A DNA stretch of 35,034 nt from Thermoproteota archaeon (GTDB lineage Archaea > Thermoproteota > Methanomethylicia > Methanomethylicales > B66-G16): NCBI GenBank assembly GCA_003649085.1, contig QMQV01000006.1, positions 1 through 35,034 on the forward strand. The letters are read 5' to 3'. The translations under genes and the position numbers were made by a program. The notes below the pieces were generated by a model. The model saw nothing but the letters and a program-made list of their open reading frames with translations, had not been told where the DNA came from and made no database searches. This document shows, one piece after another, positions 7,498 through 15,119 of the stretch; positions within the stretch are counted from its first letter, which is position 1; the number at the start of each line of letters is the position of its first letter.

Positions 7498-8491
7498 GCT
7501 TGAAAGCTACGCTAGAAAGGCTTTGTCAAATGCTAAAGAAGCCTTGAAATCCCTCCCTTCAACAGATCAGCTAAGCGATGAGCTTAGAGGAGAGCTTAGC
7601 GAGGCTTTGCTCTTCATAGACTTAGCTGACTACGCTCTAAGCCAAAGCCTCTACGCGCAAGCATCTTATAGAGCGTTGTCTGCCATAGGTCACTTAGAGC
7701 TAATAAAGGTTATCAACGAGTGGAATAAGCTGGGCTCGCAGGAAGTCCTTAAAAAAGCTACATCTCTCGTTGAAAGTACGTCTAAAAGCATTTTAAAGTT
7801 AAATGAGAGAATTTCCTTAGCTGAGTCTAAGATAAGCAATGTTAAGTATCTAGACTGGGTTGCCTTTGCAGGCTTTCACATGCTATGGACCATTAACGCG
7901 TTTAACTCAATGAAAGCTGAGTTCGAGAAAAAGAAGCGCATAGGAGCAGCCGCTGAATGCCTCAACATAGCTAACTTCCTATCATATATAGAGCACATTC
8001 TGAACATAGCCTCAGCTTACGCATATCCGGCTAAGGCAGATACAAAGCCATCTTTGAAGCAGCTAGCCTTAAAGCACATCGACTCAGCAAAACAGGAGTT
8101 AAGCCACGATAAAGGGATTAAATCACTCTTCTTTAGAAATGTTGGCGAAAAACACTTAGCTTACATAGAGGCTGCCAAAGCAGATTTAGATAAGCTGCCT
8201 ATAACAGGTCTTCTTCTGCAAATATCGTTTATATTCTCAAGCTATAAGGCCGAGGACGTTTCAGTCGACGAAGTTAAGAAAAGGGTTCTTTCAATTGAAG
8301 GAGAGCTTCGATTTACTTCTTCAAAGCAGTTTGTAGAAGCTGTTAAGCTCAACCTTGAGGTTATGCAAAGAGTTAAAAAGAAGAAGCTTGTCGAGAGCTT
8401 AGCACATGACTCCCGCGTTCTCTTAGAAGCCACTATCCGAGCTGAAAAGCTCATTGATGAGATTTCGAGCTTTCTAAGTCTTAGAACGTGA
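7487..8491 (+). CDS. Large helical soluble protein, unknown function
   Basis: I do not recognise this protein of about 334 residues. It is rich in Ala, Leu, Ser, Lys and Glu and looks all helical, with repeated helix-loop-helix stretches resembling a TPR- or DUF357-like architecture (for example YARKALSNAKEALKSLP near the N-terminus). There is no membrane helix, signal peptide or cysteine motif. Two starts are possible: ATG 7454 inside the preceding gene, with no ribosome site, and ATG 7487, which overlaps the preceding stop. I prefer 7487 by coupling. The gene lies between the transporter genes and the membrane protein-AAA-Lon pair, 63 bp before the latter. Confidence 0.65.
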   Translation: MIAELESYARKALSNAKEALKSLPSTDQLSDELRGELSEALLFIDLADYALSQSLYAQASYRALSAIGHLELIKVINEWNKLGSQEVLKKATSLVESTSKSILKLNERISLAESKISNVKYLDWVAFAGFHMLWTINAFNSMKAEFEKKKRIGAAAECLNIANFLSYIEHILNIASAYAYPAKADTKPSLKQLALKHIDSAKQELSHDKGIKSLFFRNVGEKHLAYIEAAKADLDKLPITGLLLQISFIFSSYKAEDVSVDEVKKRVLSIEGELRFTSSKQFVEAVKLNLEVMQRVKKKKLVESLAHDSRVLLEATIRAEKLIDEISSFLSLRT

Positions 8492-8554
8492 GCTTCTCGT
8501 ATAGCAAGAGTTTTAGAATAGTGCTTCCAAGTTTCTCTCGGGTACAAACATAAA

Positions 8555-9385
8555 ATGATAGGAATTTACGCGCTAGCATTAGCAGTTGTTACATTGCTTT
8601 TATCAGCTAATCCAGCTTATGCTAGTAGCCAAGCAATGGTGATCTCACTGCCCAAGACTACGATGCTGCCATCGGATGTCATAGTCTTCTACTACGAAGG
8701 CTCAAGCGACATAAACGTGCTAACAAGCGAGAATGAGCACATGGTTTTCGAGAAAGTCGAAGGCTTCGGTGGAGGTAGATATCAAGGACATTTGGCGATG
8801 TCCTTTAAGCCCTCGAATAAGTCGTGGGTAGACAACGTGATAGTAGCTTTTTACTCAGCACAGCCTTTTAACGTAAATGTGACGCTATACCATACAGCAA
8901 CCGACACGTCTTTTTACCTTGGAAGCTACAATTGCCCCGCTAACGTCACTGTCCAGTTCGTTCTACCGGTTAGATACGTGGTCTATCAATCTACAACTCA
9001 GCAGACAACCGAGTGGCAAAAACTGCTCCTTTCAGCAGAGTCGCCGCTTTGGAGATTCCTACTCTACGGAGCTTTTTTCGCGATGTTCGGAGCATCTTGG
9101 CTTCTCGATGCTAAAGACTTTAAGCAGAGAAAGGGCAGAAGGTGGACGAAACAGGATTCTCTAGCCTTACTGATAAGATACTTCTTCTACGCCTCACTCT
9201 TCATACTTTTCATAACCTCTATAGTAGCTTTAGGCAAGCTCCTCTTCAACGTCTTCGCGTTAGGATCTTTTGAGCTAAGCTTAGGTATGGTTGTTGAATC
9301 TGCTGGTATCCTCTTGTTATTTGCTGCACTTTATGGTTTAGCTAAGTGGAGGGATTGGTTTGACGTTATTGATGAAGAAGAGTAA
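8555..9385 (+). CDS. Secreted/membrane protein translationally coupled to the AAA-AAA-Lon protease
   Basis: The 276-residue protein starts with a signal peptide (hydrophobic residues 3-22, then ANPAYAS as a plausible cleavage region). An outside-facing beta-rich domain of about 130 residues follows with several N-glycosylation sequons (NKS, NVT, NVT). Then come three membrane helices at about residues 165-183, 207-230 and 240-263, and an acidic cytosolic tail ending DVIDEEE. I know no family for it. Its last 26 bases overlap the start of the double-AAA Lon gene, whose GGAGGG ribosome site lies in this coding sequence, so the two products are made together. The obvious hypothesis is a membrane anchor or substrate receptor for the protease. 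Confidence 0.75.
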   Translation: MIGIYALALAVVTLLLSANPAYASSQAMVISLPKTTMLPSDVIVFYYEGSSDINVLTSENEHMVFEKVEGFGGGRYQGHLAMSFKPSNKSWVDNVIVAFYSAQPFNVNVTLYHTATDTSFYLGSYNCPANVTVQFVLPVRYVVYQSTTQQTTEWQKLLLSAESPLWRFLLYGAFFAMFGASWLLDAKDFKQRKGRRWTKQDSLALLIRYFFYASLFILFITSIVALGKLLFNVFALGSFELSLGMVVESAGILLLFAALYGLAKWRDWFDVIDEEE

Positions 9386-12131
9386 GAAGGATGAGGATTA
9401 TGTAGGAGAACCTATTGGAGAGGGGTTAGGAGAGTTTAAGCCTTGGTGGATTAAGAGGCCTAGGCTAAGAAAGCTGTTAAGCATACCTCTTCACATGGTT
9501 AATAGGGATTACCGTAGGTGGAAAAACGCTCAATTAACACCTAGAAAGCTTAGGAAGAGGTTAACTGAGCTTGATAAGAGGTTTCCACATAAGAGAGAGG
9601 ACCTTGTTGGAAGAAATAAAGAGTACGAAGCGTTAATGACTTCAATAGGCTACCACGTGATAAGAGATCCCGTTGTCAGGTCAGTGTTTAAAGGCTCTGA
9701 CCCGCCTAAGTTTTTCATCTTGAAAGGAGGGACTGGGACTGGTAAGACGCTTTTAGCTGAAGTCTGTTTAAGAGATGCGATACTCTACGGCATTAAACAC
9801 GGAGTAAACGTACAGGCAATATCTGTTAAAAGTGAGGAGATCTTCAGCCCACTCTACGGTCAATCAGTTAGAAACCTAGCATTAATCTTCAGAAGAGCAA
9901 GCGAAGTACCGAGCATAATCTTCTTTGACGAATTCCAAGCTTTTGGCACAAAAGTGGCTATGGCAATGCACGGAGCTGATAGAGAAGATATAAGAGTTCA
10001 AGACGCCTTCGTAGACCACATCAACAAGATACTCAATACGCAACAGAGAACCGTGGTAATAGCTGCTACTAACAAGTTTGAGGCTATCAGGGAGGATATT
10101 AGGAGAAGAGCGCACGTCATAGACTTAGACCAAAACATTTCAAGAGAGATGTTGCTGGCTGTTTTGAAAAGCGAGTTTAAGAAAAATGGCTGGGAATACC
10201 TAGATGCTGAGAAAGTCTTAGAAATCTTGGAAAAAGCTGTCAGCGCATATAGGCAGACACAGCTCACCCCCTTCGACATAATCGATGCATGTAATAAGGT
10301 CAGGTTGAAGAAGATTGAGCCATTAAGAGAGAGGTTGTTTAAGAGGCTTAAGGGGCTCGTGCATGCGGAAGAGAGGCTAGGTTACACAGTTACCTTAGAC
10401 GATTTCCGAGACGTAGCTAGAAGCTTGAGAGGTTACGTTGAGCAAGAAAAAAGTTCAGAAGTCATGAGCGCTGTATTGCAGATAAAGCCAGCTGTAAGCT
10501 ACTCAGATATAGGCGGGCTCTTCGGGATTAAGGAAAAGATCTTCAAGATAATATCCCTGAGCTTAAGGCCAGAGCTCTCGGGCAAGCTAAACTGGGTTCC
10601 TCCAAAAGGCTTCTTGTTATGGGGTGAGCCAGGCTGCGGCAAGACTTACTTATCGAAGGCTATAGCCAAGGAGAGTAACGCCACGTTTCTCTATGCGCCA
10701 GCAGCTCAGCTGTTGATGAATGCTAAGTGGGTTGGCGACCCAGAGAAAAACGTCAGAGACCTATTCCAGCTTGCTAGAAGAATGGCTCCCAGCATAATAT
10801 TCTTCGACGAATTTGACGTAATAGCTTCTAAACGTCGAGGAGATCCCGTCAGCGATAGGATTGTAGCTCAGATATTAACTGAGCTTGATGGCTTGCAGCC
10901 GCTTGAAAACGTCATAGTCATAGCAGCTACAAACCGCTTAGAGATGATAGATGAAGCTGTAATAAACAGGTTTGAGCCGTATGTCATAGAAATACCGTTG
11001 CCTAGAAACGACGCGGAACGATTAGATGTGATTAGAGTTCACCTCAAACACTACCTTCCACACTTAAGTGAAGAAGCAACCCCAGAAAACGTGTTGAGCG
11101 TCATAAAGAAGTTTAAGATGGTCTCTCCAAGAGTCATAGCTGAAATCGTGAGAGAAGCTAATAGGATAAGGTCGCAGGAAGTAGCTGCTGCTACAGATAT
11201 CGTGAGAGCATATGACTCGGGAGATAAGGATCAAGCTGAAAAGCTTAGGAAGCTGTATAGTGAGGAGCTTAGCAGAATACGCGACATTTATGGTAGCGAC
11301 GATGTTGAAATATTGAGAAACGTCACGCCAGAACAACACAAGCTCAAGCTTTACCACTTCTACAAAGCTGCTGGAGAGCTTGAAAAGGAATTCGAAAAAG
11401 AGCTTTTAGAGTCGCAAGAAAGCTTGATCTCGGAACATCCAGGTACGGGCGTGGTATTGGGCTTAGCAACAGATCAGCTTGGGCGTCAAGGCATAATACT
11501 CCTCGTGGAGTGTAACATAAACCCCAAAGGTTCAGGCAAGGTTGCTGTTACAGGAGCTGCTAAGACGGTATTAGTTGGACAAGCTGCTCCAGTTGAGGAC
11601 ACGAGCGTTATTGAAAGCGCTTCAAACGCTGTTGAATATGTTAAAAGCTACGTATTGAATAAGCTGGGCGTAGACTTGTCAAACTACGACTTCAAATTCC
11701 AAGTCATAAGCCCAATGGAAGGCGTGCCTGGAGGCGGCGTTACGGGACCAAGCCTCGGAGTAGCTTTTAGCGTAGCTGCGATCTCAGAGCTATCTGGAAT
11801 AGAGGTTAAGCCTGAAGTGGTGATGACTGGCAAGGTGGACATTAAGGGCAACGTGGGTCCAGTAGGCGGGCTTAGCTGGAGAGGCTCTGGCAAGGTGTTA
11901 GCTGCTATTAAGACTAAGAAGGTTAAGATAAGGAAGTTCATATTGCCAAAGTGGAATTACGAGAAAGCGCCAGATGAGCTTAAGCCACTTGTTGAGGAGG
12001 GCATTGACGTAATACCAGTTGAAAAACACGTTGAAGCGTGGCAATATGCTCTAGGCGTCGATGAGCAGCAGATATTGGCTAAGCTTGCTGAAAACCTTAA
12101 ATCAGCTGGTTTTGTCGTAGCCTCCCCTTAA
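9360..12131 (+). CDS. Tandem AAA+ ATPase fused to a C-terminal Lon protease domain
   Basis: The 923-residue protein has a basic N-terminal region of about 90 residues and a first AAA+ module (Walker A GGTGTGKT near 122-129, Walker B IIFFDEF near 186-192, sensor IAATN). A second, more Cdc48-like module follows (Walker A GEPGCGKT near 422-429, Walker B IIFFDEFD near 479-486, then IAATNRLEMIDEAVINRFEP). A helical linker leads to a Lon S16 domain from about 720. Catalytic Ser798 lies in TGPSLG and the likely general base Lys845 in SGKVLAA. Known archaeal LonB has one AAA module and its own membrane helices; this protein has two modules and no obvious membrane helix. ATP-driven unfolding and proteolysis is the expected activity. 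The Ser-Lys spacing is 47 residues instead of about 43. TTG 9360 has GGAGGG at 9348-9353; ATG 9372 is an alternative. Confidence 0.9.
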   Translation: MTLLMKKSKKDEDYVGEPIGEGLGEFKPWWIKRPRLRKLLSIPLHMVNRDYRRWKNAQLTPRKLRKRLTELDKRFPHKREDLVGRNKEYEALMTSIGYHVIRDPVVRSVFKGSDPPKFFILKGGTGTGKTLLAEVCLRDAILYGIKHGVNVQAISVKSEEIFSPLYGQSVRNLALIFRRASEVPSIIFFDEFQAFGTKVAMAMHGADREDIRVQDAFVDHINKILNTQQRTVVIAATNKFEAIREDIRRRAHVIDLDQNISREMLLAVLKSEFKKNGWEYLDAEKVLEILEKAVSAYRQTQLTPFDIIDACNKVRLKKIEPLRERLFKRLKGLVHAEERLGYTVTLDDFRDVARSLRGYVEQEKSSEVMSAVLQIKPAVSYSDIGGLFGIKEKIFKIISLSLRPELSGKLNWVPPKGFLLWGEPGCGKTYLSKAIAKESNATFLYAPAAQLLMNAKWVGDPEKNVRDLFQLARRMAPSIIFFDEFDVIASKRRGDPVSDRIVAQILTELDGLQPLENVIVIAATNRLEMIDEAVINRFEPYVIEIPLPRNDAERLDVIRVHLKHYLPHLSEEATPENVLSVIKKFKMVSPRVIAEIVREANRIRSQEVAAATDIVRAYDSGDKDQAEKLRKLYSEELSRIRDIYGSDDVEILRNVTPEQHKLKLYHFYKAAGELEKEFEKELLESQESLISEHPGTGVVLGLATDQLGRQGIILLVECNINPKGSGKVAVTGAAKTVLVGQAAPVEDTSVIESASNAVEYVKSYVLNKLGVDLSNYDFKFQVISPMEGVPGGGVTGPSLGVAFSVAAISELSGIEVKPEVVMTGKVDIKGNVGPVGGLSWRGSGKVLAAIKTKKVKIRKFILPKWNYEKAPDELKPLVEEGIDVIPVEKHVEAWQYALGVDEQQILAKLAENLKSAGFVVASP

Positions 12132-12181
12132 CGCTCATATCTTAGCTTAAGACACTAGTTTAAAGCTGAGGTGGCTGTACC

Positions 12182-12928
12182 CTGCCGGCTTTAGATGTAG
12201 AAGCTGCTACGAGAGATGTCATATCCACAGCCCTCTCAGCTGGGGCATCGTTAGCTGGCGTAGCAGACCTAAGCTTGTTACGCGATGTACCAGTGTTCGG
12301 AGCTCTTAAGCTTGATAGCTTTAAATACGCTGTTTCAATAGCCGTGGCGCTGCCCAAGTACGTCTTTGAGATGATAACTAGAGACGATCCAGGCGAGCTA
12401 TATGCACATGCTTACAAAACCGCAAACTACACCTTGGACAACATAGCTTTCAGAGTCGCGAGCAAAATTTTCAGCTATGGCTACCATGCCTTAGTAATAC
12501 CGGCTTCGATGATCATAGACATGAAGAATCTCGTAGCACACGTTTCACATAAGCCTTTTGCGTGGGCCGCCGGCTTCGGGTGGATTGGTAGGAATGGCTT
12601 ATTGATAAATCCAAGATATGGTCCTAGGATAAGGCTAGCGACGGTTTTAACTGATATGCCTCTTAAGCCAAATAAGCCCTTTGAAGAAAACCTCTGTGGG
12701 GACTGCAGGCTCTGTGTCGAAAACTGTCCTTCAGGAGCTCTCAAATATCGAGACTTTAAAGTAAGGCCGAATAGCAGAGAGGAAATCTTCGACACTCAGA
12801 AATGTTTTGAAAGACTTAAAACGCTTAAAGATAGGCCTTGGATAAAGGAAACAATACCCGAATATGGGTTCTACATATGCGGAATGTGCATAAAAGTATG
12901 TCCTTGGGGTAAGGAGAAGTTCATGTAG
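12182..12928 (+). CDS. QueG-like double [4Fe-4S] protein (epoxyqueuosine reductase homologue)
   Basis: The protein resembles the catalytic core and ferredoxin part of QueG (COG1600). It shows a GFGWIGRNGLLINPRYGPRIRL segment (QueG: GLGWIGK...LL), then CGDCRLCVENCP and CGMCIKVCP, enough cysteines for two [4Fe-4S] clusters. Archaea make archaeosine rather than queuosine, so the substrate is probably different. From a TTG at 12275 the product would lack conserved N-terminal sequence. Upstream codons in the same frame read ISTALSAGASLAGVADLS, which is typical of the family. The only plausible start there is CTG 12182, seven bases after GAGGTGG (12168-12174). That gives 248 residues, shorter than bacterial QueG (about 350-380). 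It lies 50 bp after the AAA-AAA-Lon gene. Confidence 0.75.
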   Translation: MPALDVEAATRDVISTALSAGASLAGVADLSLLRDVPVFGALKLDSFKYAVSIAVALPKYVFEMITRDDPGELYAHAYKTANYTLDNIAFRVASKIFSYGYHALVIPASMIIDMKNLVAHVSHKPFAWAAGFGWIGRNGLLINPRYGPRIRLATVLTDMPLKPNKPFEENLCGDCRLCVENCPSGALKYRDFKVRPNSREEIFDTQKCFERLKTLKDRPWIKETIPEYGFYICGMCIKVCPWGKEKFM

Positions 12929-12944
12929 CTTTTTAGAGCTTAAC

Positions 12945-12954
12945 CTTCTTTTTT
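12945..12954. terminator. Pyrimidine-rich stretch between convergent genes
   Basis: Between the end of the QueG-like gene (12928) and the end of the convergent nicotinamidase-like gene (12975) lies CTTCTTTTTT. This T run would suit plus-strand archaeal termination. No strong hairpin accompanies it. Confidence 0.35.
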
Positions 12955-12974
12955 ACAAGGCTAAGCCCACATCT

Positions 12975-13529
12975 TCACGACATGCTTTTAAATAAGCTTT
13001 TAACCTTATCTAAGCTTACTATGCTCGCCCCATAGACTTTCCTCATGTATTCAAGAGCTCTCTCGTGGTCTTCAAGGGTTAAAGCAGCCGTACAATCTCT
13101 TACCACCATAAGCTTATACCCCCTGTAAAAAGCATCCGCAGCTGTATGTTGTACGCAAATGTGAGTGTGTATGCCTGTTAAGATGAGGACATCTACTCCT
13201 AACTCCCTTAACAACAAGTCTAAGCTTGTCTCGAAAAATCCGCTATACCTACGTTTTTGCACAACAAAGTCTTTTTCCATAGGCTTAAGCTCAGCAACAA
13301 CCTCTGCTTCAGGGCTTCCCACTACAGCGTGCTCGCCCCAAAGCTCAAATTCCCTATCAACACCCCGTATGTGCGCGTCATTACAGTAGATTATTGGTAT
13401 GCCATGTCTTCTAGCTTCGTCAAGCAACGTCTTCAACTTAGGTATGATGTCCTTAGCTGCATCGCAGCCGAGCCTTCCATGAACAAACTCCTCTAACATA
13501 TCAATTACCAATACCGCATACCTAGCCAA
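12975..13529 (-). CDS. Isochorismatase-family cysteine hydrolase, nicotinamidase-like
   Basis: The 184-residue protein has the full catalytic triad of the family at the expected positions: Asp10 (VLVIDML), Lys92 (VQKRRYSGF) and Cys125 (HTHICVQHTA). The D51-x-H53 and H67 positions match the metal site of nicotinamidases. The nicotinamidase role (nicotinamide to nicotinate, NAD salvage) is the best guess, but the family also holds other amidases and isochorismatases. Length is normal. The start is ATG 13529, 18 bp downstream of the Hjc stop on the same strand, so it may be the last gene of that cluster. It converges on the QueG-like gene. Confidence 0.8.
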   Translation of the reverse strand: MARYAVLVIDMLEEFVHGRLGCDAAKDIIPKLKTLLDEARRHGIPIIYCNDAHIRGVDREFELWGEHAVVGSPEAEVVAELKPMEKDFVVQKRRYSGFFETSLDLLLRELGVDVLILTGIHTHICVQHTAADAFYRGYKLMVVRDCTAALTLEDHERALEYMRKVYGASIVSLDKVKSLFKSMS

Positions 13530-13547
13530 TGCTTACGCCCCCCAGCA

Positions 13548-14003
13548 TCATATAATGCTCCAATCAGATTTCTCATCTGAGCTTACATGTACCTTGCCTA
13601 TAGACTTCACGTGTTTGAAAACCCACCTTCTACCAAACTTAGCAGCTATGACAGCTTCCCTTGACTTATATGGCTTAAACATTTCCAAGAAGTTAAACAG
13701 CTTAGCTACCTGTTCTTCAGCAACGGTTATCGATGACTGATAATGGTACTTCACTTCAAATGCTGCTATCCTATCACCTTTGGTTGCGAAGACATCTGGA
13801 TACTTCATAGCAGGACCAGATAAAGGTATCCTAATAGCCTTCCAGCCATGTTTTTCAAGCAAGTTTACAAGCTGCTGTTCAGCATACTTCCCCCTTCTCC
13901 TCCACCTCCTCAAAGCATCTACGTCTACCGTCCTCTTAGGCTTACTAGATGAGCTAGCTCTCTCTTGCTGGCTTAGCTTCTCCCAATGCTTCACCCACGA
14001 CAA
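13548..14003 (-). CDS. hjc: Holliday junction resolvase Hjc
   Basis: The core reads RGKYAEQQLVNLLEKHGW, then LSG, YPDVFATKGDRIAAFEVK and a basic, aromatic C-terminal part. This gives the Hjc nuclease pattern E...S...PD...E-x-K that binds the catalytic magnesium. The enzyme cuts four-way DNA junctions as a dimer in recombination and fork repair. The open frame reaches 14060, but that region overlaps the winged-helix gene. A TTG at 14003 with GGAGG at 14013-14017 on the minus strand is a better start and gives 151 residues with a Ser-rich, basic N-terminal extension of about 40 residues before the fold. A still shorter start at the Leu before RRWRRRGKY cannot be excluded. It is the fourth gene of a minus-strand cluster. 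Confidence 0.85.
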   Translation of the reverse strand: MSWVKHWEKLSQQERASSSSKPKRTVDVDALRRWRRRGKYAEQQLVNLLEKHGWKAIRIPLSGPAMKYPDVFATKGDRIAAFEVKYHYQSSITVAEEQVAKLFNFLEMFKPYKSREAVIAAKFGRRWVFKHVKSIGKVHVSSDEKSDWSII

Positions 14004-14349
14004 CTTGGCTATCCTCCAGCTCAACATACTTAACTCCGCGTTTCTCGGCGTCAAGCACAATCTTCAATGCTAACCCCTTAAGCCAATCTGAAAACTTATC
14101 GTAGATCTTGACATACGACTTGCTTTTAGGCTTCTTCTCAATAACCTTTAAATTAGCTAGCCTTTGGCAAACTTTCCTAGCCGTATTCTCGCTCATGTAT
14201 GAGATTCTAGCTAAGTCGATAGGCTTAAACTCCCTCGGCAAACTAGGAAAGACAGCTATAACCCTTAAGGGAATATTAATGTCGAAGACGTGTTCTTTCT
14301 TGATAGCTATGAACTTGCTCTTAGTCAATAACTGGCTCACGCTCCTCAT
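13954..14349 (-). CDS. Winged-helix DNA-binding protein next to hjc
   Basis: The 131-residue protein carries a central helix-turn-helix of the winged type: LARISYMSENTARKVCQRLANLKVIEKK, followed by a short wing (SKSYVKIYDKF). The N-terminal 35 residues are beta/alpha and the C-terminal helix is charged. It is probably a transcription factor or DNA-binding accessory factor. Its start ATG at 14349 has GAGGAGG a few bases ahead; a GTG nine bases later is an alternative. It overlaps the preceding 115-residue gene by 29 bp and runs 50 bp into the region encoding the start of Hjc, so the genes are translated as a linked block. Confidence 0.7.
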   Translation of the reverse strand: MRSVSQLLTKSKFIAIKKEHVFDINIPLRVIAVFPSLPREFKPIDLARISYMSENTARKVCQRLANLKVIEKKPKSKSYVKIYDKFSDWLKGLALKIVLDAEKRGVKYVELEDSQVVVGEALGEAKPARES

Positions 14350-14668
14350 GTTCCTCCTCGTAAATCTCTATCATAACCCTAGCTTTAAGCTCCCTCTTAG
14401 TAAACGGTGGAGCTTTATCTCCAAGCTCCAAGGCTACGACAACAGGGTTGCCCATGCTATCGGTAAACCTAACTTCAGCTACATACTTCTTCTTAGGGCC
14501 TTCTTGAGCAGCCTTTATCAACGCATCGTACATTCTGCTTAAAGCCATCTGAAGAGATAGGGGGCTTGCTAAGTCGCTTGGCGTCAACGTCAACTGAGTG
14601 AAGCCGGAGTATACTTCGCCTACCTTAGCCTCTCCGTGAAAAACGCCAACAGCTTTTCTCTCAGCCAC
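14321..14668 (-). CDS. Unknown 115-residue protein in the hjc cluster
   Basis: I do not recognise this protein. The first half seems mixed alpha/beta (VGVFHGEAKVGEVYSGFTQLTL, then a helical SLQMALSRMYDALIKAAQ). The second half reads like a beta hairpin (VAEVRFTDSMGNPVVVALELGD) ending in a very acidic tail. There are no cysteines or membrane helices. The start is a GTG at 14668 with GAGGAGG upstream. It overlaps the winged-helix gene by 29 bp. The position ahead of a winged-helix gene and hjc suggests a role in DNA transactions, by context only. Confidence 0.65.
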   Translation of the reverse strand: MAERKAVGVFHGEAKVGEVYSGFTQLTLTPSDLASPLSLQMALSRMYDALIKAAQEGPKKKYVAEVRFTDSMGNPVVVALELGDKAPPFTKRELKARVMIEIYEEEHEEREPVID

Positions 14669-14722
14669 TTTAACTTAAACCTCCTCTTGACAGCTATACT
14701 CGCAAAGCTATATTACGCTTCC

Positions 14723-14965
14723 TCAAAAGCCCAATAAGTCAGCCAATGTCTTCGCCTTCTTAACCTTAGGAAGCTTATCCGTAGCATTGACCACGCCTGA
14801 TGACGTTAGCTCAACATAGCCTTTTTCAACCAAAGCTCTCAACACCGCTTTTGGGTCTGAAACGCCCATCATCTTCAAATCTGAGAAAAACCTCAAAATG
14901 CCTACACTCCAATACTCATTTAAATACTCGATGGCTTTCTTAACATCTTCAGATTTCTCAGCCAT
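14723..14965 (-). CDS. Small winged-helix-like protein, first gene of the hjc cluster
   Basis: This 80-residue protein is mostly helical and ends KTLADLLGF. The segment DPKAVLRALVEKGYVELTSSGVVNATDK reads like the recognition helix and wing of a small winged-helix domain, with no closer family visible. The start ATG at 14965 has GAGGG six bases ahead. It is 54 bp upstream of the 115-residue gene on the same strand and appears to head the cluster. Confidence 0.65.
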   Translation of the reverse strand: MAEKSEDVKKAIEYLNEYWSVGILRFFSDLKMMGVSDPKAVLRALVEKGYVELTSSGVVNATDKLPKVKKAKTLADLLGF

Positions 14966-15119
14966 GGAGAACCCTCTGCAACATCTGCCTTAATAAACTT
15001 AAGGAGCTGTAATAAGAGTTCAGCTGACAAGAGACGCATTTTTCTGAGCGACTGTTAAACGCCTATACACGAGCAACTTATTTTAACACTTAAAAAACCA
15101 ACATTTTTTGAAGTAGCTG

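Noticed and set aside
11684..11941. Long antisense ORFs under the Lon domain and under other genes
   Set aside because: They mirror the codon pattern of the strong sense genes, lack ribosome sites and have low-complexity Pro/Thr/Ser-rich products.
12171..12290. GTG at 12171 as the QueG-like start
   Set aside because: It has the right sequence context but lies in a different frame whose product is Cys/Arg-rich noise. Using it would need a frameshift that I cannot show.
13548..14965. The hjc cluster as an integrated virus or plasmid remnant
   Set aside because: No integrase, attachment repeats, tRNA target, replication gene or clear composition shift is visible, so normal chromosomal genes are simpler.
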